Shown here one piece after another: positions 1 through 10,729 of a stretch of DNA of 64,000 nucleotides (position 1 is the first letter of the stretch; every line of letters starts with the position of its first letter). Position numbers and translations under genes: made by a program. This DNA is from Nymphalis io. Its lineage: Eukaryota > Arthropoda > Insecta > Lepidoptera > Nymphalidae. Under the pieces are notes generated by a model. The model ran no database searches. It was not told where the DNA came from and was given only the letters and a program-made list of their open reading frames with translations. The stretch is from positions 620,001 to 684,000 of the forward strand of contig NC_065905.1 of the NCBI RefSeq assembly GCF_905147045.1, written 5' to 3'.

Positions 1-86
1 CTGTGTTAAAATAGAGCCGAGACGGCCCAGTGGAAGATTATATATTCCAACCTGGATGAGCAACACAAAATTTGTTGGTAATTAAT
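1..86 (+). repeat. SINE-B fragment, exact duplicate of 2928-3013
   Basis: A truncated tRNA-Lys-headed SINE (A-box-like GACGGCCCAGTGG) with a private internal deletion. All 86 bases recur at 2928-3013, including 14 bases upstream of the SINE head. This points to duplication of the locus, not two insertions. The copy breaks off after ATTAAT. Confidence 0.85.
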
Positions 87-189
87 CTTAATAGAGTCAC
101 AGGTATATAAACGATGTTTTTGTAAATATACTAATTTACTTTTTATATGTAATATCGGACCTGTATAAAAATATTAAACACACTAATGA

Positions 190-358
190 TAATGCACCGT
201 ACTTCATGAAATAAGATGTTATGTCCCTTGTGTGCATACACACACACACACTTACTATTCAAACCGGAACGCAATAATCCTAAGTAGTGCTGCTTGGCGT
301 AAAATATATGAATAGTACCAAACCAGGCGGATCTTGCAAAAACCCATACCACTAACTT
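190..358 (-). repeat. SINE-A fragment, diverged
   Basis: Matches the middle and 5' part of family A (GATGTTATGTCCCTTGTG, TTCAAACCGGAACGCAATAA). It carries a short CA run and is too diverged to define ends. Confidence 0.7.
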
Positions 359-362
359 CGGC

Positions 363-820
363 AAAAATTCACACGTGAAACATCATGGGGAATGAACTGT
401 AAATGTATAGCTATATAAGCTCTATATATTCTCCTTAACGTGAAATAAGGAATTTTCCCCGTGGGGCATACACTGGATATATTTTTAAACAAATAAATAT
501 ATACATATGTATTTCCCTATTTAAGGCGCTGTATGCAAAACTTGTTGATAAAATTTTCAATAACTATGAAACCAGTTTTAGTTCCTACTCAGACATTCCG
601 TACGAACAATAAACAGGAAACGGCAGAGAACTACCTAACAGGAACTGATGTATACGTATGTACATTCCCATTTCCGGTAGTTAAGCTCAAGTTGTACGCG
701 ATAGCGTTTAATAAAATATTCATTAATATTTCTACATCCAGTTCTCGGTATATCACAACTCTCTTGACCTCGTTTCATTCCTCGTATTTGTGGTCGGTGC
801 ATTGTGGTTATCTCTTCCAT
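363..820. other. No gene or repeat recognised
   Basis: AT-rich DNA. A 112-codon open frame at 533-871 runs into a SINE-A copy and shows no recognisable domain. Confidence 0.5.
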
Positions 821-1115
821 GTTTTTTTTTTATATAGAGTAGGAAGAAGGACGAGCATATGGGCCACCTGATGGTGAGTGGTCACCAACGCCCTTAGACA
901 TTAGCATTGTAAGAAATTTCAACCATCGCTTACATAGCCAATGCGCCACCAACCTTGGAAACTAAGATTTTATGTCCCTTGTGCCTGTAATTACAATGGC
1001 TCACTTACCCTTCAAACCGGAACACAACAATATCAATGACTGCTTTTTTGCGGTAGAATATCTGATGAGTGGGTGGTACCTACCCAGACGAGCTTGCACA
1101 AAGCCCTACCACCGG
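821..1115 (-). repeat. SINE-A, near full length
   Basis: Read on the minus strand, it starts GGTGGTAGGGCTTTGTGC and ends CTACTCTATATAAAAAAAAA. The complementary T-run is at 822-831. The copy is moderately diverged. Confidence 0.9.
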
Positions 1116-2018
1116 TAAACTATAATGTAATGTATAACTATCTCTAGTCGTATGCTGTTACTGGCTTCTTCAACGTGTCAAATATTTGTTACACAGCTTG
1201 TGTATGTTATTCTGCTGGGTTAAGATATCCTTTTTTTGAGATGTCACAAACTTTTTCCTCCGCGATGCTTCGATTCTGGCTGGGGGACAATAGCAGACTT
1301 TCATTGATTTACACTTTCGTCTCGGCATCTCGATATTTCGAAATGTATTATAAGCATAAATTACAAATATGAGTTTTCATGTTTGCTTCGGTTTAACTTC
1401 ACATGTTCATATGACGTGGCTATTCCGGCCCTTTTACCTTACAGTCATTTTGTTATAATGTTATCTCAATAAAATGACAGTGAATAGCTGAATAAGAGTA
1501 CCTACTCAGTCGCGTAGGTTTTGGAGAGGAAGAGTTGGCTATAATGATAATTATCCAATTAAAAACGAAACGATACTTGTGTGTGTAAATGTGGAAGTTA
1601 ATAAAATCGCTATCATCCCACGTCTTATGTTTCAAATGATATTTGAAAATGGAACTCAAATATAAAGTTCGAAACAAGATCCTAATGTATTCAATTTTAC
1701 TGCCAAGAATAAATATAAAATAATATTTCAACGAAATAATCTTTTATACAAAGCTTTAGATACACTTAAAATATCAATTAATTATTTGTTCATTTTAAGT
1801 TGATGATAGCGTCGCCTATTCATGAGAAATATTAATATTTATATTTATAATAATTTCTGTAATATCCTAACTAGGTCTAGTGGGTAAAACTTGTCGATTT
1901 TATCTGAATATTTCGGAGTCCTTCATTATGTGCTTAATTTACTCTCGTAATTACCGATGAAATATAACGTTGTTAAAAGCCTGCACGTACTGGATTAAAT
2001 TGGCAAGCTTCAGCCGGA
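1116..2018. other. No gene or repeat recognised
   Basis: AT-rich DNA with frequent stops in all frames. Nothing recognised. Confidence 0.5.
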
Positions 2019-2230
2019 ATTAGTGGCTAGAAGTATAACCTAATATCGTTGAAGTGAGTTCAAGCCTGGGCACCGTGTGATTTCATGTGCGTAATTCATG
2101 TTTATTCGTTTCGTGCTTAGCAGTAAAAAGAAACATCTTGAGGAAACCTGCACATGTCGAAATTCTGCCACATATATATATATATATATCCACCAATCCG
2201 CATCGGGCGAATGGAGGATTACGCTTCGAA
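2019..2230 (+). repeat. SINE-B, diverged, with internal TA microsatellite
   Basis: The decayed tRNA-like head (GTGAGTTCAAGCCTGGGCACC) is followed by the B body (GAGGAAACCTGCACATGTC). The usual CACATGTGTATTCCACC segment has expanded into a TA run at about 2171-2189. Confidence 0.8.
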
Positions 2231-2528
2231 CCTTTTGTCTATACATTGAACACTTATACTGTTGCTTTTAATACAACCCCAGTACCAGTTCCATTAACCC
2301 ATAAATCCCTAGAGGCACCCCTAGAATATTTATAAATTTAATGTAATTAATTATGCATTTTTGCCGGAATAACTTCCAGCATTCCGAGTATGAATCAGAA
2401 AACTGTAAAAATTAGAGACCATTACGTGATTTAATACTATAAAAAAAAATACCTTAATGTTTTCAATAAGTTATAACACTTGAAAATATAATGTTATGTA
2501 TAATTAGCGTTGTATGAAATAATAAACG
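2231..2528. other. No gene or repeat recognised
   Basis: AT-rich DNA between the B and A copies. No coding signal. Confidence 0.5.
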
Positions 2529-2680
2529 TTCCTTAAATCGCCGCCAACCTCGGGAACTACATGAGTTACACTGGCTTACTCACCATTCAAATTGGATAAC
2601 AGTACTAAATATTGCTCCGGTAGAATGTGTGATGTGTGGGTGCTACCTACCCAAACGAGCTTGCTCAAAGTTGCTATCAA
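2529..2680 (-). repeat. SINE-A fragment, part of inverted composite
   Basis: Diverged A sequence (CGCCGCCAACCTCGGGAAC ... CTACCTACCCAAACGAGCTTG). It runs directly into the unnamed repeat at 2685-2890. The same A-plus-unnamed arrangement is present inverted at 8918-9245. Confidence 0.75.
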
Positions 2681-2684
2681 GTAT

Positions 2685-2890
2685 ACTTTATATAAGTACA
2701 TAAATACAGACGATAATTTATTAAGCGTATATTAAGTTAAACGTCCTAGGATATTATCTAACTTGGTCTGCGAACTTGCAAAACGTATTCCATTGTAGCG
2801 TAACTTCTTAAGAGATATCTAACCGTGTACAAAGCGAGAGTAATTCCGTTTAGTTACATTACATTTACAGTTCGTATTGGCTCAACCGGA
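2685..2890 (+). repeat. Unnamed repeat, plus copy
   Basis: About 205 bp including AACTTGGTCTGCGAACTT and CATTACATTTACAGTTCG. A clear but diverged inverted match lies at 8918-9135. It has no recognised head, tail or TIR. Confidence 0.7.
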
Positions 2891-2927
2891 CCAAACCCGA
2901 ACCGTTCAGAGCAGCGTAGAATGTAGA

Positions 2928-3135
2928 CTGTGTTAAAATAGAGCCGAGACGGCCCAGTGGAAGATTATATATTCCAACCTGGATGAGCAACACAAAATTT
3001 GTTGGTAATTAATTTATGTTTAAAATTAATCTTGTAAGAAAACCTATTCGAAGATGTGTTGGATGAAAATCCATCTAATGTGTATCCAATCCACATTGGA
3101 ATAACCTGGTGGAAACTCCATACCTTCACATTCAA
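2928..3135 (+). repeat. SINE-B copy; first 86 bp identical to window start
   Basis: A B-family SINE with the same internal deletion as positions 1-86. It continues into the B body (TCTTGTAAGAAAACCT, CCAATCCACATTGGAATAAC), which is lost from the first copy. Confidence 0.85.
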
Positions 3136-3139
3136 CTGT

Positions 3140-3948
3140 AACATATCTATATAAAATTAAGTATAAACGTATGTATGAAATCAAGTAAATTTAATGACAT
3201 ACGTAAAAGAATCACGTTTTGCGAAAAACAGAAATCGTGAAAACCGTTACTCGAAAACGCATTGAGCTATAAAAGTCATTGTGTCTTTCGTATTCAGGCG
3301 ATTTTCAGGAAAATAAAACGAGGCATAACCGATAAAAAAGCCCCAGCATATTCGTTTACACATGAATGGGCACACAAGCGTAACGAGCACACACACAAAG
3401 ACAAAGGGACTGAGCTGTTGCTATGCATCTGACAATGTGTTTAAAATGTATGTACAGATATATAACTACGTAAACCTGGACGATATTGTCCTGCTTGTAT
3501 ATAGCAAAAGTCATCGAGATCGATTGACGCCATCTTGCGACGAGCTACAATAAAGCTTTTAGTATAAAAACCTTGTATATGTACACGCACGCATGCATAC
3601 ACATTCACATAGACACTCACACATGCACTAAAACACACTTCTTATAGTGAGCAATATAAATATATCTTTATTTACTTTATAATATTTAATTAACTTACGT
3701 ATGTCTAACCATACTTCTTGAAATATATATATTTAAGTAATATAAACTGTAAGCATTTTATGTTTGTCAAATAATGTTATATCAATTGAGGGTCGAGGGC
3801 CTCGTAATCTGAAGTATAGGATCTGTGTGTGCACCTTTTTTAGAACCACTTACCGCAGACATAATATAATAAACTGCATCCAGCTGATAAGACAAACTTC
3901 TATTATATGGAGAAATAATTTCATTAATTTATTAAAACCCTAAAACGT
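3140..3948. other. No gene or repeat recognised
   Basis: AT-rich DNA with a CA/TG-rich patch at 3360-3400 and 3580-3630. Nothing recognised. Confidence 0.5.
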
Positions 3949-4095
3949 AATCTTAACCTATGATCGTGGTTTCAAATCCGAACAAGCCTTACTGAATTGT
4001 CAGCACAAGACATATACAATAAAGTGTTCATTCATCGCGATCGGCGGTGAAGGAAAACATGGCGAACCACGCTGCATTATTTTAAGCATATTCAG
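3949..4095 (+). repeat. SINE-B fragment interrupted by SINE-A
   Basis: The head region (GTAATCTTAACCTATGATCG) and body (GGCGGTGAAGGAAAACATGG) are present. The 3' half is missing and the next sequence is a minus-strand A copy. Confidence 0.75.
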
Positions 4096-4096
4096 G

Positions 4097-4403
4097 TTTT
4101 TTTATGGAATAGGAAGGCGGACGAGCATACGGGCCACCTGATGGTAAGTGGTCACCAGCGCCCATAGACATTAGCTTTATAAGAAATGTTAACCATCGCT
4201 TACATCACCAATGCGCCACCAACCTTAGGAACTAAGATGCTATGTCCCTTGTGGATGTAATTACACTGGCTACTCACCCTTCAAACCGGAGCACAACAAT
4301 ACCAAGTACAAGTTGAAGTAAGTTTTACGGTAGAATATCTGATGAGTGGGTGGTACCTACCTAGATGAGCTTGCACAAAGAGTATCAAAGCTCTACCACC
4401 AGT
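4097..4403 (-). repeat. SINE-A, near full length
   Basis: All landmarks are present: T-run, GGAATAGGAAGGCGGACGAG, TTCAAACCGGAGCACAACAA and CTCTACCACCAGTA. A short internal duplication is visible near the minus-strand 5' end. Confidence 0.9.
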
Positions 4404-6065
4404 ATTAATTGCGATATGCTATATGGTTGCGGGCGATATGTTCCTATCTTATATCATGGCTCGTCACGTGTATGTATGTGCGTTTATAAATGCAAGCCAC
4501 GTCGCTGTGATACATAACCTCACTTGTGTAATACGTGGTGAACGTTGTGTGGCCTGTGAATAGTACACACTGATTTATCTCTTTCAATCATCAGTAATTT
4601 AAAATTCGAAAGAAGAAGACAAAGCATTGTGAAAATGTTTATTAAGTTATCTAGTAAAATGATACATATGAGTTGTTTCGATTTTAGATGCAAATATTAA
4701 AACAAGAACATTAAATTCACACATATGACATTAATAATCTAAATTGAAAGCGATTGTAACTTCGAAGCTTATGTAATAATATTATATACTAAAATTATCT
4801 CAGAAACGCGCTTCATCTTTTATTTGTAATAATATGATTTGTATCGTAACAAAAATATAGTTTATTTATAAATGTTCATTAATAGTATAAGTTTAGCTTT
4901 CATTCAAAGCTTTCATTTAAATACATTTAAAATAAATATATATATATATATAACATAAGAATAAATGGTTGAACAAATACAATTAGCTTTAATATACAAA
5001 TATTTTATTTATCTTTATATTTTATTATATATATGATCTTGTATAAGTTTTATGTAAGTATATTGGCTTATTAATTTTTTTCAGTTACGCATTGAAATAA
5101 AACGCATCCTCATTTATTAGCATAGATTAATATATGCTTTAAATCTAATACATAAATGAAGTTTTATTGTTTTAATAGAAATCACATGTAACGAGAAATG
5201 AGCATATTTTAAAATAAAATTTCACTGAATCGTTTCAGACTCTCCCCGTATTTCACTGCGGAGCGCAATTCGCCTATTGTTTAACCGCTTGAGACGCACA
5301 CACATACAACACTGCAGTTCACGACAAGTGGAAAAGTAGCGTTAGCAAAACATAGCAAAATAATGTTAGTAACATTTTAAAAGAGTACTTTAATAAAGCT
5401 TAGGGCTTAATGTGGTTGGTAGTGTTTCTATACGCTATTTTTTAGAAAATTGCGTTGAGTAAATCAAACCTTCAATACTGATTCGTATACATATAATTTG
5501 ATTTTATTCAATATATTTTACATATAAAAATTAAAATTAATTAATTAAAAATAGCTACTGTACAAATCATGATCGCTTGGTTAGGCTAAGGAGGGGCCCC
5601 CGTTCTCCAGGGAACCAGTTTCAGTCCATGAGGTCTCTTGCCATCATCGTGACTAATAACACGGTGCTTAATAATACTAGGAACGTCAAAAGAGGCAAGA
5701 GCTTTTTTATTATATAATTAGGAGAACAGGGTAGAAAAGCCTTTCTTGATCAAAATTAACTTGATACATTATGAAATGTCACAAAACTTAAACCACAAGT
5801 CGGAGATATGACAAGATAATTCGGTAAGCGAATTAAAATTTAATAAAGCGTTTTTTTTTCTGACGGTAGTTAGTCACCCCATGAATGCATGAGGCGCTGG
5901 CATTATGCCAACGGTACGTATCTCAGATTTGCTAATAGATAAATCGCAGTGCATTCAACCCGGTTAGTATGATATCTGCGCCTAGATTTATAGTCCACTG
6001 ACCAAATCCTGACAGTACACTATGTAATTGAATTATTGTTAAATAGAAAAGATTAACTACTGAGA
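4404..6065. other. Long AT-rich stretch without recognised gene
   Basis: No convincing ORF. Slightly less AT-rich patches lie at 5235-5335 and 5575-5700. The stretch at 5860-6030 contains a small perfect inverted repeat, TGGCATTATGCCA. None is identified. Confidence 0.5.
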
Positions 6066-6067
6066 TT

Positions 6068-6125
6068 GTTGCCTGTTCTTCTCGGTATAATCTCCATTAC
6101 GAGCCGGTAGTAGTTTAACGTTAGA
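6068..6125 (+). repeat. LINE 3'-end fragment (GGTTCTTCTC...CCGGTGGTAG type)
   Basis: TGTTCTTCTCGGTATAATCT followed by GAGCCGGTAGTAGTTTAA resembles a LINE 3' UTR common in Lepidoptera. Better copies lie at 20325-20445 and 53785-53925. Confidence 0.5.
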
Positions 6126-6221
6126 TGTAATTCCACAAAGTCACGATTTGAAAGTGCTCGCAAAAACTAAGTTAAAGTATATATATTTTAAATATTAAAA
6201 TTGACAGGATCATACTAAAAG

Positions 6222-6286
6222 CTAAAACCTTCTCCTCAAAAAGGAGAGGAGGCCTAAGCCCAGCAGTGGGACATTAACAGGTTAGT
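6222..6286 (+). repeat. SINE-B 3' fragment
   Basis: AAACCTTCTCCTCAAAAAGG...CCCAGCAGTGGGACATTAAC is the B 3' end only. Confidence 0.85.
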
Positions 6287-6359
6287 GTATACTAAAAGTT
6301 TACACGTGAAGTCAAAAGTGGTTGTATATCGACCAAAATAAATATATTATTTTTTTTTT

Positions 6360-6770
6360 AAATTGTCAGCAACAAATCAAAAACGCTTTTGTGCTTTAGG
6401 TTCAATATTGCTTCATACCAAAAGAGAATGGCCAAAATGTATGGACCTTGGTCCAAATTACCACCACTCACGAGAACTATGTCCTAAAATAGTCTACATA
6501 CTGAGCCATTATAACCAGACCGTAACAAAAAATACGCACTCAGTTAAAAGTTATAACTAAATGAAAAGTCATGTTTTTGTACCTTTTTATGCGAAAAATA
6601 TGGTTAATATATGCGCATGTATATATATACATATAAATGCATGACATGCCGCCCGCCCAATGACGCTGTCGAAGACAACTGGGCCAACAGCAACAAGCCA
6701 GTCGAAAAAAAGACAAAACAAGTCTCGTTTGTGATGAATATTTGGACCACTTTTGGTCATTGTCCTTTCA
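6360..6770. other. Unexplained stretch with two short ORFs
   Basis: Open frames at 6363-6560 and 6611-6799 (plus strand) lack recognisable motifs. They end against a G-family fragment and are probably chance. Confidence 0.3.
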
Positions 6771-6771
6771 T

Positions 6772-6845
6772 CACAATAGGTTCAGTGGTTTTGACGTGAA
6801 AGCGTAACAGACACACAGTTTACTTTCGCATTTATAATATTTACA
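6772..6845 (-). repeat. G-family 5' fragment
   Basis: Reverse complement reads TATAAATGCGAAAGTAAACT then TTACGCTTTCACGTCAAAAC and CACTGAACC. This is the 5' half of the G element. Confidence 0.65.
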
Positions 6846-6884
6846 GAGTTCTCTCTTTCTGAAAATATTGATTTGACATTCTAA

Positions 6885-7211
6885 AGAAGAAGACACAGTA
6901 ACAGCCTGTTAATGTCCCACGGCTGGGCTAAGGCTTCCTCTCCCTTTTGAGGAGAAGGTTTGGAGCTTATTCCACCACGCTGCTCCAATGCGGATTGGTA
7001 GAATACACATGTGGCAGAATTTCAATAAAATTAGACGCATGCAGGTTTCCTCACGATGTTTTCCTTCACTGTCAAGCACGAAATGAATTATAAACACAAA
7101 TTAAGCACACGAAAATTCAGTGGTGCTTGCCCGGGTTTGAACCCACGATCATCGGCTAAGATTCACGCGTTCTAACCACTAGGTCATCTCGGCTTTTAGA
7201 AGAAGACACAG
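6885..7211 (-). mobile_element. SINE-B full copy with 14 bp target-site duplication
   Basis: A complete B element on the minus strand. Its head contains the B-box GGGTTCAAACCCGGGCAAGC. It is flanked by a perfect 14 bp direct repeat, AGAAGAAGACACAG, at 6885-6898 and 7198-7211. Near-consensus sequence and an intact target duplication indicate a fairly recent LINE-mediated insertion. Confidence 0.95.
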
Positions 7212-7574
7212 CATTATTTAACTCAACAGACACAGTTGTTTAACTTAACAGACAGCTAAGCAACGTTTATAAAGTAAAGACAAGCCATAACGTAACAAGC
7301 GTAACTTATTTGAAAAAACAATAAAACAACAATATTTTCAATAAATTATCGGTTCATAGGTTCATATATACCAGGAGATTATAAAATCACAGGTGGTACC
7401 GGAACTACGTGGTCGGTTGCAAGTTTTTATCGTAAATTATAGCTTTTGTTGTCGGCGTTATCTGTAGGATTTTATAAAGTGGCTTCGTATAAACTTATCG
7501 TATTTATTTTTTGTATCGTATTTATTTATTTTTTGTGCAAATATTGTAAATTTATTGATATCGTCATTAAATAC
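7212..7574. other. No gene recognised
   Basis: AT-rich DNA. A short stretch near 7375-7425 vaguely resembles the GGTGGTA LINE tail. Nothing firm. Confidence 0.4.
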
Positions 7575-7725
7575 TGTCCCGTTAGTCTAGAGTTTAGCAT
7601 ATAATATACTAGGCTGCAATTCCTGAAATCCTGGTTTTTAATTCAGAGTCAGGCCAATAAAACGTTATTTGATTTTTCTGCCAAAAATTTCTCAGTAGTC
7701 GACTTTAGAAGTTGAATGTATGTTA
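7575..7725 (+). repeat. SINE-C, degenerate
   Basis: CCCGTTAGTCTAGAGTTTAG, CAGGCCAATAAAACGTTATT and ATTTCTCAGTAGTCGAC correspond to the C head and body, heavily mutated. The 3' part is missing. Confidence 0.65.
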
Positions 7726-7852
7726 TAATTACAAATTAATCTTAGTAATAATAACCAAAAATGACCTAAAAATTCCCGAAATTTATATTCCAACTTAAAA
7801 CCACCTTATCTTTAATGTAATCACAAAGTTATATCTATCTATATATTTTCAG

Positions 7853-7894
7853 GTCCAACGTCCAACGTTATTAAGCTGTCGGAGAAAAAAGCCG
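7853..7894 (+). CDS. Candidate 42 nt microexon, host gene unknown
   Basis: A 42-base segment is bounded by a good acceptor (TCTATATATTTTCAG) and a strong donor (GTGAGT). It starts with a near-tandem GTCCAAC repeat. Its length is a multiple of three, so it could be skipped without shifting the frame. Entered in phase 1 it reads PTSNVIKLSEKKA plus a split codon; phase 0 is also open and the third phase has a stop. No partner exons were recognised in the window, so it would belong to a gene with very long introns. This is inference from splice-site shape. Chance occurrence in 64 kb is quite possible. Confidence 0.3.
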
Positions 7895-7919
7895 GTGAGT
7901 ATCCCTTATCTTTTACTTA

Positions 7920-8515
7920 AAGCCCTTTTCAAACATTTGGACGTTATCTACGAAAATTTTCATACTTTTAAAAACTCTATTAAAAGGATCAAACTGAATG
8001 ATACGTGGTTTTTTTTAAATATATATGATATTAAAATATAAATAGCACATTGTATTAATTTCTTTAGATAATATGAGGCTGTCTATGCGTACGAAACAAT
8101 GAATTTAATTTAAAAAAAAAACGTATCATTTTAAGCCGTTGACGGATTACCTGGTGAATAAAACATAAAAAAAGTTAAATAAAAAATAAAGTTGCAATAT
8201 TAATGTTTATTTGGATGGATTTTCTCGCGTTTTTACAGATGAATTAAACATAATGTTATATACTTTCACATTAAATGATAAATCTAAGGTCTATTACAGT
8301 ACTTTAAGGTTTACTGAAGGACATCCCTTTTTGGGATAAAACTAGGCAGTTTTGCAAACGTGTTCAGAGGCCTGTATACGTTTCATTTCGCATAGTATTA
8401 ACTTTCGTCTTGTTTTATGTGTATTTATAAAGATAATAAACAAACTGATTAAGAAGATAGATATATCTCGAGGTATTCAATTAATTTTAGTTTTGATATT
8501 ACGGTATGTACTTAA
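7920..8515. other. No gene or repeat recognised
   Basis: AT-rich sequence with homopolymer A/T runs. No coding signal. Confidence 0.5.
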
Positions 8516-8518
8516 TTA

Positions 8519-8832
8519 ATTGACTGCCTCGTTGGTCTAGTGGATTGATGTGAGGCCGCAGACCCGGAGGTCTTGGGTTCAATTCCTAGGTCGGGCCAAT
8601 AAAATGTTATTGGGTTTTTTGTCAGAAAATTCTCAGTAGCAGCCCGGAGTCTGGAAGTTGGAAGTTTGTACAATCCCGTGCCTCGGAAAGCACGTAAAGC
8701 CGTGGTCCTGCGCCTGAACTCTTTTGGGTCGTGTCGGATTGCCGTCCCATCGGATTATGAGAGTAAGGGAATTGAGAGTGCACCTTGTGTTTGCGCACTC
8801 GGAATCGGTCTGGAGGACATTATTATTATTAT
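8519..8832 (+). mobile_element. SINE-C, full length with (ATT)n tail
   Basis: A tRNA-like head carries an A-box-like GTTGGTCTAGTGG and B-box GGGTTCAATTCC. Then come AATAAAATGTTATTGGGTTT, TCTCAGTAGCAGCCCGGAGT, CTCGGAAAGCACGTAAAGCC and a short ATT tail at 8818-8832. It is non-autonomous and would depend on a LINE reverse transcriptase. The parent tRNA is not certain. Confidence 0.9.
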
Positions 8833-8917
8833 ATGGTAATATCGATATAGATGTCGCATAGTGAAAGTCAGATTGGAATTGAATCGGTATATCGTTGCCT
8901 TTATAAGCTAGTATAAT

Positions 8918-9135
8918 TGACCCCCTGGTCGTCGAGTCGAGCCAATATGAACTGTAAATGTAATGAAGCCAAACGGAATAACTGTCACATGTACACGCTT
9001 CGATATCTCCTAAGAATAAGTTACGTCACAATAGAATAGGTTTTGTTAGTTCGCAGACCAAGTTAGCTAATATTCTTGGACGTTTAACCAAATATACGCT
9101 TATTGAATTTTCGTCTGTATTTATGTACTTACATA
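8918..9135 (-). repeat. Unnamed repeat, minus copy
   Basis: The reverse complement aligns over its length with 2685-2890, sharing AACTTGGTCTGCGAACT, CATTACATTTACAGTTC and AATACAGACG. It is followed by a SINE-A fragment in the matching relative orientation. Confidence 0.7.
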
Positions 9136-9147
9136 AAGTTACTTTAT

Positions 9148-9245
9148 ATAGATGGCAGGACTTTGGGCAAACCCGTCTGTGTAGGTACCAACTTGTCATA
9201 TATACTACCGCAGCAATATTTAGTAATGTTGTGTTCGAATTTCAT
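9148..9245 (+). repeat. SINE-A fragment, part of inverted composite
   Basis: GGGCAAACCCGTCTGTGTAG, TAGGTACCAACTTG and TTTAGTAATGTTGTGTTCG match the A 5' half. The distinctive TTTAGTA is shared with 2529-2680. Confidence 0.7.
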
Positions 9246-9321
9246 TTTTATTTTTTATTTTTAACCACATACTTATTTACGCCCTACATTTATACATTAA
9301 GTATATCTTTGTATTAAGCAG

Positions 9322-9392
9322 ATCTAGGAAATGAACCTAGGAACTCGGGATATACAGCCTTATAAGTTAGCCACTAGATCAACAGCAGTTTA
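9322..9392 (-). repeat. SINE-C head fragment
   Basis: The reverse complement shows the C tRNA-like head (GATCTAGTGGCTAACTTATA, CCTAGGTTCATTTCC). Confidence 0.65.
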
Positions 9393-9399
9393 AGATAGT

Positions 9400-10555
9400 T
9401 TTAATCACTGTGTGTCGGGACCCTTATACCTTTATCCTCTTAACTGTTATCGCAAAATTCAAGCAACAAAGGGGAATAAAATACCTAAGTTATTAATTTT
9501 TAAGGCGTGGGGAATATATGGATGAAGTAGGGGATTTTATAAAACCCAGTGACGCAAGCAGCTACGCCGTAACCAATGCCAGCTGACACCAAAAATTCAT
9601 TTAGAAATTTTTGGTAATCGTAAATTATAAAATTATATATTATTATCTATTGTAATAAGCATGTCTGAAATAAAAATCTGAATGATTTAAAAAATTTGAA
9701 CTATAAATAAAAATTTGTTCTCAAAATATACTTATGCAGGAAACAATAACAATAGTACATATATAAGTATTAACAAACACACACATACATAAAACTTTCA
9801 CTAAAACCCAGAATCAATCTCAAGAAACGTCCCAAATACTAAATGAAACCCGTCATCTCATTTTTGCTACTAGGGCTTTGTGTAAGATTTTCTGAGTATC
9901 ATCAATCATTCTACCTTCTTATTTCTGCATATAAAAAGGCTACCTTCTCAACATATTGACAATATACCGAAAAACGAGTATAGAGCCTTTGTAATTAAAC
10001 ATTCTAGTTCTGATAATCTTTTTTTTCGAAAGCGTTGAATCTCAATGTCTTGGATTAAATAAGAACTCAATAGTACGTGAAGCAACACATATGTCTATCG
10101 CTCTCTTACTTCAGTAAAATGATAATTCGATTTTTGCAAGGATTATTTGCTTTCCAATGCGTAGTAACTAAGCAATATAATAGTAACTAAGCACCGTCAA
10201 ATTATTTATACATTTTTTTTTGAAAATCTATCAAGTTTTCAGTTTCATTGGTCCGAAATCGCAGGCCCATCTGCAACGTTATCTGCTAGATAATGGACGA
10301 GACATTTAATGGTTAGTGCAACTTCTGAAATAGAAACTGCTAAGGAAATGCACTTTCGAGATGGCTTTATAATTTATATTCCATTCACGTTTCAACATCC
10401 AATTTTGGATTTACTAAGGCTTTTCATAAATTCCATTTTCTTGATGCAGTAACTTTTTATTAAATTCTACAATTTCAAATACATATAAAAATATATTTAA
10501 TTTCTTTTTACATAATAGCCTTATGCCACCATCGGTATACTAATCTACTGTTCTG
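9400..10555. other. Long AT-rich stretch without recognised gene
   Basis: Nothing coding-like or repeat-like recognised. Confidence 0.5.
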
Positions 10556-10559
10556 TTAT

Positions 10560-10728
10560 ACGAATACATGTGGCAGAATTCTTCAGTTAGAGATTTCACG
10601 ATGTATTCCTGCACCGTCTAGTGAGTTATAAAAATAAATTAGGCATATGAAAACGCAATGCTACTTGCCCGTATTTTAACCGGTAAGATTCAATTACGAT
10701 CCATGTCTTTTAACCACTGAACTGAAAG
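10560..10728 (-). repeat. SINE-B, degenerate
   Basis: ATACATGTGGCAGAATTC, TTTCACGATGTATTCCTGCA and CTACTTGCCCGTATTTTAAC follow the B element on the minus strand with many substitutions. Confidence 0.75.
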
Positions 10729-10729
10729 T

